Of a stretch of DNA of 64,000 bases, positions 43,178-51,191 are shown piece after piece. This DNA comes from Aerolutibacter ruishenii. Lineage in GTDB: Bacteria > Pseudomonadota > Gammaproteobacteria > Xanthomonadales > Xanthomonadaceae. Below the pieces are notes generated by a model, which was not told where the DNA came from, ran no database searches, and was given only the letters and a program-made list of their open reading frames with translations. The stretch lies in NCBI RefSeq assembly GCF_007830115.1, contig NZ_VLKP01000002.1, forward strand, positions 248,001-312,000, in the 5' to 3' direction. Made by a program: the position numbers and the translations under genes. Position 1 is the stretch's first letter. Each line of letters starts with the position of its first letter.

Positions 43178-44581
43178 TCAGGACCGCGACGGCTCGTCGC
43201 GGCGCAGGCCCAGCCGCTCCAAGCGTCGATACAGTGCCTGCCGTGACAGGCCCAGGTCCTGTGCGGCCTGCGCGAGCACGCCGCCGTGGCGCTGCAGTGC
43301 GGCTTCGATGGCGGCGCGATCGGGTTCCTCGGCACCGCCATTGCCCGGAGGCGTCGACAAGGCGCCCGTTGCCGAGGCGTGCGTATTAGCGGCATTGCCT
43401 GCGGCCACCGTGGGCAGGCCGAGGTCGCCCGCGCCGATGCGCTCGCCCGTTGCCAGCAGGGCTGCACGCTGGATGGCATTGCGCAATTCGCGCACGTTGC
43501 CCGGCCAGCGGTGTGCCAGCAGCGCGCGTTCGGCGCTGGCATCCAGGCGCTTGCCCTCGGGCAGGAAATGCCGGGCCAGTGGCAGGATGTCGTCCACGCG
43601 CTCGGCCAACGGCGGCAGCGCCAGTTCGATGGCGTTGAGCCGGTAATACAGGTCCTCGCGGAATTGTCCGGTACGGATCAGCGCCGGCAGGTCGGCGTTG
43701 GTGGCGCTGACCACGCGCACCTTCACCTGCCGCTCGCGGTTGCTGCCCAGGCGCTCGAAGCGGCCGGTCTCCAGCACGCGCAGCAGCTTCACCTGCCCGG
43801 CCGGCGGCAGCGTGCCGATCTCGTCGAGGAACAGGGTGCCGCCATCGGCCGCCTCGAACTTGCCCTCGCGTGCGCGCTGCGCGCCGGTGTAGGCACCGGC
43901 TTCGGCACCGAACAGTTCGGCTTCGATCAACTCCGCCGGCAGGGCACCGCAGTTGAGGGCGACGAACGGCCCGGCCTTCACTGCGGAATTGGCGTGCACG
44001 ATCTCGGCGATCTTCTCCTTGCCCGCGCCATTGGGCCCGGTGACCAGCACCGGCAACTCCGAGCGCGCCACCTGGCACGCCAGCGCCAGCACGCGCTCGG
44101 TGGCGGCGTCGGCGAACACGTAGCCGCGCAGGTCGTGGCTGCGCTCCAGCGCGTTGCGCCGCCGCTGCGCGCCATCGCGGTGGCGGGCCAACTCGCGCCG
44201 TGCCTGCGACAGCGCCAACAGGTTGTTGACCGTGGCCAGCAGCTTGCGGTCGTCCCACGGCTTGGCCAGGTAATCGGCGGCGCCGGCCTTGACCAGGTCC
44301 ACCGCGCTTTCCAGGTGCGTCCACGCAGTCAGCAAAATCACCGGCAGGTCAGCATGCTGCGCGCGGATCCGCTCGAACAGCGCCAGGCCTTCCTCGCCCG
44401 AGGTGGTGTCGGCCTGGAAGTTCATGTCCTGCACCACCAGATCGACCGGCTCGCGCGCCAGCAACGCAAGCCCGGCCTCGGGCGATGGCGCCACCCGCGT
44501 GTCGATGTCGTGCAGCGAGAACAGCGTCTCAAGCGCCGTGGCGACCGCGGGGTTGTCGTCGATGACCAGGATCGTGGGCAT
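43178..44581 (-). CDS. NtrC-family sigma-54 response regulator of the exporter locus
   Basis: The 467 residues have a receiver with Asp52 in LVVQDMNF, an AAA+ domain with GPNGAGKEK, FLDEIGTLPP and a C-terminal Fis HTH (GGVLAQAAQDLGLSRQALYRRL). The sigma-54 contact loop reads GAYTGA instead of GAFTGA; Phe-to-Tyr is a tolerated change in some activators. The exporter promoter upstream of 49510 is a consensus sigma-54 promoter with palindromic sites about 60-80 bp behind it, so this protein is the obvious activator. That link is inference. Confidence 0.9.
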   Translation of the reverse strand: MPTILVIDDNPAVATALETLFSLHDIDTRVAPSPEAGLALLAREPVDLVVQDMNFQADTTSGEEGLALFERIRAQHADLPVILLTAWTHLESAVDLVKAGAADYLAKPWDDRKLLATVNNLLALSQARRELARHRDGAQRRRNALERSHDLRGYVFADAATERVLALACQVARSELPVLVTGPNGAGKEKIAEIVHANSAVKAGPFVALNCGALPAELIEAELFGAEAGAYTGAQRAREGKFEAADGGTLFLDEIGTLPPAGQVKLLRVLETGRFERLGSNRERQVKVRVVSATNADLPALIRTGQFREDLYYRLNAIELALPPLAERVDDILPLARHFLPEGKRLDASAERALLAHRWPGNVRELRNAIQRAALLATGERIGAGDLGLPTVAAGNAANTHASATGALSTPPGNGGAEEPDRAAIEAALQRHGGVLAQAAQDLGLSRQALYRRLERLGLRRDEPSRS

Positions 44582-44679
44582 GCGCTGTTATACCTGCTTC
44601 AGCCAAGCCGCGGCAGGCGAGCCCCTGGTGGCTGATCGTCCGCCGGGGTCCCGCGCCTCCCACCCGGAACCGGTAGTGC

Positions 44680-45903
44680 TCATGCGGTCCGCGTCGCCAC
44701 CGCCGGCGGCACCGCCGCAGCGCGCAGTGCCGGCCCCAGCACCGCTGCCTGCCCCAGGCCCCACAGCACCACCGCGCCCGTAGGCAGGTAGAACAAAGGC
44801 AGCCGCGGCAGTTCGTAGTGCTGCATCAGCAACTGGTTGAGCGCGTATGCGCCGAGCATGCCCAGTACGATGCCGATGCTCGCCAGCAGGAAGTTCTCGG
44901 TCTGGAAGTAGCGCAGCACCTGCGAGCGGGTGGCGCCCAATGCCCGGCGCACGCCGATCTGCTTGGTGCGCTGCTGCACCCAGAAGCTGGCCAGGCCGAC
45001 GATGCCCAATGCGGTCACCACCAGCAGCAGCACGCACACCGCCACCAGCAGCCAAGCCATCGAACGGTCCTGGCGGTAGTACTTGGCGATGACGTCGGTG
45101 AACGGATCCTGGCGCAGGATGATGCGCCGCGCGCTGTTGCGCTCCAGCACGGTCACTGCGGCGGCCTGCACTTCGGCGCGACGCGCAGGGTCGGTGCGCA
45201 GCGCGAACCTTCCGAAGGTCACGTTGCGCACTGGCAGGATGATCGAATAGCCGCTCTCGGCCGCGCCGCCGTTGTCGTTGGGGCGGATCAGCGTCTCGAC
45301 CACGCCGACCACGCGGTGCGGGATGTCATCGCGGTTCCAGCTGTAGATCAGCTTGCCGACCGCACTTTCGCCGGGGAAGAGCTTTTGCGCGACCGCGCGC
45401 GACAGGATCACCGTCGGCAGGGTGAGCTTCGAATCCGGCGCGTTCAGCGCATCCCAGTCGGCGTATTCCTCGGCAGTGAAGTCACGGCCTTCCACCAGCG
45501 TCAGGCCCAGCGTGCCGATCAGATTCTCACCCAGGTACACCGCCGTGTTGAGGTTGGGCATCGGTTGCCCCGGCTTCAGGCTGACCGAACTGTTCCACGA
45601 AGAGTTGTCGAAGGGCACGTGGTTGAGCGCGGTCGCGGCCTTGACCCCGGGCAGGGCGCGCAGGGCGGCGACGTCGCGCTGGGCCAGCTCGCCGGCGTTC
45701 TCATCGTCGCCTATGCCGGTGATGTTGATGCGCACGATCTCGCTGTCGGCCATGCCGGTGGGGCGGTCCATGCGCTGCATGCGGGTGCTGATCAGGAACA
45801 CCGCGTTGCAGATGATCGTGCATGAGAGGGCGACTTCCAGCACGATCAGCGCGGCGGCGGTCTTGTGCCGGCGCAGGGTGGAGAGGATGGGGCGGATGTC
45901 CAT
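44680..45903 (-). CDS. MacB/FtsX-type ABC transporter permease (second)
   Basis: The 407 residues start at the ATG of 45903-45901. There is one membrane segment near residue 20, a MacB-like periplasmic core domain (about 45-270) and three membrane segments at the C-terminus with the conserved TKQIGVRRALGATRSQVLRYF stretch before the second. Its closeness to the other permease suggests a heterodimer served by the single ATPase. It lies 17 bp after the first permease gene and 98 bp before the regulator gene. Confidence 0.87.
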   Translation of the reverse strand: MDIRPILSTLRRHKTAAALIVLEVALSCTIICNAVFLISTRMQRMDRPTGMADSEIVRINITGIGDDENAGELAQRDVAALRALPGVKAATALNHVPFDNSSWNSSVSLKPGQPMPNLNTAVYLGENLIGTLGLTLVEGRDFTAEEYADWDALNAPDSKLTLPTVILSRAVAQKLFPGESAVGKLIYSWNRDDIPHRVVGVVETLIRPNDNGGAAESGYSIILPVRNVTFGRFALRTDPARRAEVQAAAVTVLERNSARRIILRQDPFTDVIAKYYRQDRSMAWLLVAVCVLLLVVTALGIVGLASFWVQQRTKQIGVRRALGATRSQVLRYFQTENFLLASIGIVLGMLGAYALNQLLMQHYELPRLPLFYLPTGAVVLWGLGQAAVLGPALRAAAVPPAVATRTA

Positions 45904-45920
45904 GGTGGTCCTCGACGGGG

Positions 45921-47231
45921 TCACTGGCTCTTGAGCTGGATGGCGGGCGCGACCTGGCAGGCGCGCCAGGCGGGCAGCAGCCCGGCGAGCACGCTGGCCA
46001 GCAACGCCAGCGCGAAGGTGGTCAGCAGCATGGCGCCGTCCATCCGCGCCAGCGCCGCGTATTCCGCCGGCTGCTGACGCACGGCCCACAGCCCCAGCCA
46101 CGCCAGCGCAAGGCCAAGCACGCCGCCGGCCATGCCCACGGTGCCGGCCTCGACCAGGCACTGGGCGAAGATCGCGCGCCGGGTGGCGCCGAGCGCGCGC
46201 CGCACGCCGATCTGCGAGGCACGGCCGAGGAACTTGGCCAGCAGCAGGCCCACGGTGTTGAGCAGGCACACGGCCAGGAAGCCGAGTGCCAGCCACAGCT
46301 GCAGGCGCACGTCGCCGGGCACCGCCTCGCGGTTGTCCAGCCACTCCATCACGCTGTGCAGGCGCACGTCGCCGGGGCGTTCGAAGCGGCCCGCGGCGCG
46401 CTGCTGGTCGGCGTAGTTGCCCAGGTACTGGCGGTAGGCGGCAACTTTCTGCGGCGTGCCCAGTTCCACCCAGTACTGCAGCCAGGCGCACGGCGCGTTG
46501 GCACCCTGCGCGCCTTCGGGGTCGCTGCCCGTGTCGTCCCAGCAATTCATGTTGCCCTGCGTCGGGAACTTCAGTGCGCGCGAGGTCCAGAACGGCACGA
46601 ACACCTGCTCCACTTCGCTGAAGAGGTCGTTGGTCACGTCGTAGAAGCGCGGCGTGGGCCGCCACTCATCCAGCACGCCGATGATGCGCAGGCGCTGGTT
46701 GCCGGCCAGCAGCGTCTGGCCGACGCTGTTGGCACCACCGTACAGCTTGTCGTTCAACGCCCGCGAAATGACCGCAACCTGTGCGCGCGACTCGTCGTCG
46801 GCGCCGCTCCAGCCGCTGCCGTAGCGGAACGGCACGTCGAACATCGGGAAGAAATCCGCGGTGGTGTAGCGCGAATCGACGCGGAACGGTTCGATGCGAC
46901 CGTCCGCCGCTTCAATCGCCAGCGTGCCGCCGGTCATCAGCGCCTGGCGGTCGCCGCGCTTGTCGCGCAAGAGCGCCTCCGCGTCGAAACGCGTCATCTG
47001 CGATTCCGGCTCGTCGCCGGGGGTGAAGCCGTTCATCGAGCGCGGATCCAGACGCGGATAGAACAGCGCGCCGCTCTTGCCCGGGATCGGATCGCCGGAC
47101 AACACGTGGAATACCGTCAGCGTGGTCATGCTGGCACCGATGCCGAGCGCGATCGCCAGCACCATCAGCGCGGTCAGCACCTTGTTGCGGCGGAGGCTGC
47201 GCAATGCGAGTTCAAGGTAGTAGCCGAACAT
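45921..47231 (-). CDS. MacB/FtsX-type ABC transporter permease (first)
   Basis: The 436 residues have the layout of the partner permease: MFGYYLELALRSLRRNKVLT start, one N-terminal membrane segment, a periplasmic core with a pair of Cys (MNCWDDTG and APCAWLQ) that may form a disulphide, and three C-terminal segments with SQIGVRRALGATRRAIFAQ. It follows the ATPase gene by 9 bp. The complex probably drives mechanotransmission to the periplasmic adaptor rather than moving substrate through itself. Confidence 0.87.
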   Translation of the reverse strand: MFGYYLELALRSLRRNKVLTALMVLAIALGIGASMTTLTVFHVLSGDPIPGKSGALFYPRLDPRSMNGFTPGDEPESQMTRFDAEALLRDKRGDRQALMTGGTLAIEAADGRIEPFRVDSRYTTADFFPMFDVPFRYGSGWSGADDESRAQVAVISRALNDKLYGGANSVGQTLLAGNQRLRIIGVLDEWRPTPRFYDVTNDLFSEVEQVFVPFWTSRALKFPTQGNMNCWDDTGSDPEGAQGANAPCAWLQYWVELGTPQKVAAYRQYLGNYADQQRAAGRFERPGDVRLHSVMEWLDNREAVPGDVRLQLWLALGFLAVCLLNTVGLLLAKFLGRASQIGVRRALGATRRAIFAQCLVEAGTVGMAGGVLGLALAWLGLWAVRQQPAEYAALARMDGAMLLTTFALALLASVLAGLLPAWRACQVAPAIQLKSQ

Positions 47232-47240
47232 GGGGCCTCC

Positions 47241-47981
<741 letters not shown>

Positions 47982-48003
47982 GGACGGGCTCCTGGGGGCA
48001 GGT

Positions 48004-48216
48004 TCAGCGGTAAACGTGGAAATGGGTCGGCAGCGCGGCGTTGCGCGCATAGCCTTCGCGCAGGGTGCGGCGCGCCGTCGTCGCGGCATTGGCGGCGCTG
48101 GCGCGGTGGTCGGCGACAGCGAAGTCCAGCACCTCGAACAGGCGCAGCGGAACCGCGGCGGCCAGTTCCTGCGACGACCAGTGCAGCGAATACGGGAAGT
48201 GGGACGAGGCGTTCAT
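48004..48216 (-). CDS. 70-residue protein inside the exporter operon
   Basis: The ATG (48216-48214) has an excellent AGGAGAG site five bases upstream and begins one base after the TGA of the adaptor gene. The product, starting MNASSHFPYSLHWSSQELAA, is soluble with no signal peptide and has a central helix (VPLRLFEVLDFAVADHRASA) and an Arg/His-rich tail. No family is recognised. Its place between adaptor and ATPase genes suggests a role in the exporter, possibly as regulator or as the peptide being exported. Confidence 0.65.
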   Translation of the reverse strand: MNASSHFPYSLHWSSQELAAAVPLRLFEVLDFAVADHRASAANAATTARRTLREGYARNAALPTHFHVYR

Positions 48217-48217
48217 G

Positions 48218-49510
48218 TCACTCTCCTGAGACGCGGACGCGTTCGGCATCGCCGAACAGGTCGGTGCCGGCCACGACGATGCGGTCGCCGGCACGGGCGC
48301 CATCGACGATTTCGACGGCATTGAGGCTGCTGGCACCGGTGCGCACGGCGCGCTTGACCGCGGTGCCGCCATCCATGACGAAGGCGCTGTGGCCGCCGCC
48401 CTGTTCCAGGAACGGCCCGCGGTCGACCATCAGCACGTTGCGCCGGGTGTCGAGCACGATGCGCGCGCCCAGGCGCTGGTTCTGGCGCAGGCCCGGCGGC
48501 GCCTTGCCGGTGAAGCGCAGGCGGCCGGTGACTTCGCCGTTGACCACTTCCGGCGACACCGCCGAAACCGCGGCGGCGTAGCTGCCGCCCGGGCCGCTCA
48601 GCTGCGCCGGCATGCCGATCGCCAGGTCGCGGGCGAAGCTCTCCGGCACCTGGATCTCGACTTCGAACACGGTCAGGTCGACCACGCTGAGCACCGGTGC
48701 GTTGAGCCCCACGTTGCTGCGTTGCGCGGCCAGCACCTGGCCCACCTGGCCATCGAACGGCGCGCGCAGGGTCAGCGCATCGACCTGGCGCTGCACTTCG
48801 GCCACCACCGCGCGCTGGCGGTTGGCGAGCAGGTGCTTGTTGCGCGTGTCCAGGCCCGCGCCCTGGCCCTGCAGCTGCAGGTCCTGGCGCGCATGCGAAA
48901 GGCCGATCTCGGCCTTTTTCAACTCATCGCGCGCGCGCAGCACGTCCACCTGCGGCACCGCGCCGCCGTCGAAGCCGCGCTGGTTGCGCTCCAGTGCACG
49001 TTCGGCGGCCTGGCGGTCGACCATGGCCTGGTCGAGCAGCTTGCGTGCGGTCGAACGCGCCAGCGCCGCATCCAGCGCCGCGCGGCCGGCTTCGGCCTCC
49101 AGGCTGGCGAGCGTGGCCTGCTCCTGCGCCAGACGGCTGCGCAGCTCCGGGCTGTCGATCTCGGCCAGCGCCTGGCCGCGCTTGACCGCATCGCCGGCCA
49201 CCACCTGCAGGGTGAGCGTGCCGCCGGCAATGGCGTACAGGGTGGGGTTGTTGGCGGCGATCACCCGGCCATCGGCGGCGATGTCGCGCACCAGGTCGCC
49301 ACGGCGCACCTCGGCGATGCGCAGGCGGCTGGCGTCGACCGACCGGCCGCCGGCACTCCAGCCCTGCGCCAGCCAGACGGTGGCCAGCAGCAGCGCACCG
49401 CCACCGGTGGCGAGGAGCAGGTTGCGACGACGACGCGAACGGTGGGCCAGCGCGTTTGCGGCGCTGGCGCCAATCGTCTGGTCCTGCGCGGAGGTGTCAC
49501 GGATGCTCAT
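48218..49510 (-). CDS. Periplasmic adaptor (membrane fusion protein) of the ABC exporter
   Basis: The start is the ATG at 49510-49508 with AGGA upstream. The 430 residues have a membrane anchor (about 30-52), the lipoyl halves around IAGGTLTLQVVAGDAVKRGQ and TLRAPFDGQVGQV, a long alpha-helical hairpin (about 120-230) and a beta-barrel region. It would link the permeases to a TolC-like outer membrane channel encoded elsewhere. It is the first gene of the operon, under the sigma-54 promoter at 49560-49574. Confidence 0.88.
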   Translation of the reverse strand: MSIRDTSAQDQTIGASAANALAHRSRRRRNLLLATGGGALLLATVWLAQGWSAGGRSVDASRLRIAEVRRGDLVRDIAADGRVIAANNPTLYAIAGGTLTLQVVAGDAVKRGQALAEIDSPELRSRLAQEQATLASLEAEAGRAALDAALARSTARKLLDQAMVDRQAAERALERNQRGFDGGAVPQVDVLRARDELKKAEIGLSHARQDLQLQGQGAGLDTRNKHLLANRQRAVVAEVQRQVDALTLRAPFDGQVGQVLAAQRSNVGLNAPVLSVVDLTVFEVEIQVPESFARDLAIGMPAQLSGPGGSYAAAVSAVSPEVVNGEVTGRLRFTGKAPPGLRQNQRLGARIVLDTRRNVLMVDRGPFLEQGGGHSAFVMDGGTAVKRAVRTGASSLNAVEIVDGARAGDRIVVAGTDLFGDAERVRVSGE

Positions 49511-49559
49511 GGGGTCCTGTATCGGGGCCGGGTGGGTGGCCGCGTTCACAGAAGTCAAA

Positions 49560-49574
49560 GCAATCGTCGTGCCA
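49560..49574 (-). promoter_or_regulatory. Sigma-54 promoter of the exporter operon
   Basis: On the minus strand the sequence TGGCACGACGATTGC matches the sigma-54 consensus TGGCAC-N5-TTGC with GG-N10-GC spacing. Transcription would begin near 49548, leaving a leader of about 38 nt before the adaptor ATG at 49510. The NtrC-family regulator at the other end of the same gene group fits this promoter class. Confidence 0.82.
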
Positions 49575-49620
49575 ACTTTTAACTGATTGTTTTCGCTGTG
49601 TTTTGCGCGGCTTCATCCAG

Positions 49621-49652
49621 TGTCCGCGCATGTCCGGACACGTCCGCCGGAC
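49621..49652. promoter_or_regulatory. Probable enhancer sites for the NtrC-family regulator
   Basis: TGTCCGGACA (49631-49640) is a perfect palindrome, followed by GTCCGCCGGAC (49642-49652) and preceded by TGTCCG (49621-49626). These related GTCCG half-sites lie about 75-105 bp upstream of the predicted sigma-54 start, the usual place for activator hexamer sites. Confidence 0.65.
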
Positions 49653-49748
49653 GCCTGCCTTCGCATGTGCTGGCCGCCGGCGCGAGGGGCGAGCCGGGTG
49701 CGGGCCTTGCAGCAGGTGCCCCGTCGCTTGCGACGCGCCTTGCGTGGC

Positions 49749-50228
49749 TCACGCCCCGCCGGCAAACCCCTGCTGTCGCCACGCCTCGAACACCACCACC
49801 GCCACCGCGTTGGACAGGTTCAGGCTGCGGTTGTCCGGGCGCATCGGCAGTCGGATGCGTTGCCCGGCAGGCACCTGTTCCAGCACGTCCGCCGGCAGCC
49901 CGCGCGTCTCCGGCCCGAACAGGAACGCATCGCCCGGCCGATAGGCCACCGTATCGTGGCGCACGCTGCCACGCGTGCTCAGCGCGAACAGCCGCGGCGG
50001 TGCGCCGTTGGCCGCGGCGATGGCGTCCAGCGCGGCATCCAGCCCGTCGTGCACCTGCAGCGTGGCGTACTCGTGGTAGTCCAGCCCGGCGCGCTTGAGC
50101 TGCTTGTCCTCCAGCGTGAATCCCAGTGGCGCGACCAGGTGCAACCGCGCCCCGGTATTGGCGCACAGCCGGATCACGTTGCCGGTGTTGGGCGGAATCT
50201 CGGGCTGGAACAGGATGACGTCGAACAT
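49749..50228 (-). CDS. trmL: tRNA (cytidine(34)-2'-O)-methyltransferase
   Basis: The 159 residues from the ATG at 50228 show the SPOUT fold signatures of TrmL: FQPEIPPNTGNVIRLCANTG at the N-terminus, FGPETRGLP and the knot closing with IRLPMRPDNRSLNLSNAVAV. It methylates the wobble nucleotide of leucine tRNAs. It lies 11 bp after the SDR gene and is probably cotranscribed. Confidence 0.94.
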   Translation of the reverse strand: MFDVILFQPEIPPNTGNVIRLCANTGARLHLVAPLGFTLEDKQLKRAGLDYHEYATLQVHDGLDAALDAIAAANGAPPRLFALSTRGSVRHDTVAYRPGDAFLFGPETRGLPADVLEQVPAGQRIRLPMRPDNRSLNLSNAVAVVVFEAWRQQGFAGGA

Positions 50229-50239
50229 CGCACCATCGC

Positions 50240-50947
50240 TCACCACGGCACCGGTTCGCCGTGCCGGTTGAGAAAGCGGCCACTGTCCGTCGGCGTGGCT
50301 CCATCGACCACGCGCAGCATCGCCGCCACCGCATCGCCGGCTGGCAGTTGCGCGCCATCGCCGCCCATGTCGGTCATCACCCAGCCCGGGTGGAAGGCCA
50401 GCACGGTCGCGCCGCGCTCGGCCAGCGCCTGCGCCAGCAATGCGGTGACCATGTTCAGCGCCGCCTTCGACACTGCGTAGGACGGCGTGTGGAAGCCATC
50501 CACCGAGCCGATGGAGCCCAGCACCGACGACAGGTTCACCACCTTGGCGCCGGTCACGAAATGAGGCGCCAGCGCCTGGGTCAGCAACAGCGGGCCCACC
50601 GCGTTGGTGCGGAAGCTGTCCTCGAAGTTGCCAGCCGTCAGCTGGCCGAAGCGCTCGCCCGAATGCAGCACGCCAGCGTTGTTGACCAGCAGGTCGATGC
50701 CGCCGCCCACCAGCGGCAGCTCGCGCACCAGCTCGGCGTGCGACTTGGCTTCGGTGATATCCAGCGGCAGCACGTGCAGCCGACCCGGATGTTCGCCGGC
50801 CAGCGCATTGAGCGCGGTCGCCCGGCCCGGGTGGCGGCAGGTGGCCGTGACCCGGTCGCCGCGCGCGAGCAACTGGCGGGTGAATTCCAGGCCGATGCCG
50901 CGATTGGCGCCGGTGACCAGGCAGTGCAGGGAATGGCGAGCGGTCAT
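50240..50947 (-). CDS. Short-chain dehydrogenase/reductase
   Basis: The 235 residues from the ATG at 50947 (GGAG upstream) have the nucleotide motif TGANRGIGLEF, LLVNNAG, the catalytic Ser in NLSSVLGS and Y-x3-K in PSYAVSKAALN, and PGWVMTDMGG. It resembles csgA/carbonyl-reductase-like SDR proteins that use NADP(H). The substrate is unknown. Confidence 0.9.
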   Translation of the reverse strand: MTARHSLHCLVTGANRGIGLEFTRQLLARGDRVTATCRHPGRATALNALAGEHPGRLHVLPLDITEAKSHAELVRELPLVGGGIDLLVNNAGVLHSGERFGQLTAGNFEDSFRTNAVGPLLLTQALAPHFVTGAKVVNLSSVLGSIGSVDGFHTPSYAVSKAALNMVTALLAQALAERGATVLAFHPGWVMTDMGGDGAQLPAGDAVAAMLRVVDGATPTDSGRFLNRHGEPVPW

Positions 50948-51191
50948 GGTGGCGACTCCGTGGGAACGTGCATTCTCGCCCAAAGCGCGAATGCCGGCTC
51001 ATCCCGTCGGGGGGGGTCATGACGATGCGGCAGGCGCTTGCTGTCCATGTGTCCGCAAGGCGGACCGCACCACGGCTTCGGCGCAACGCGTGCGCCGGCG
51101 TTCCCCCTACCGGGACTTGTGGCCTAGTGCCTGCACCTGGTCCCATCGCTACCATCGGGCCTCCGCCCGATCCACCACAATGGAGTGTCGA

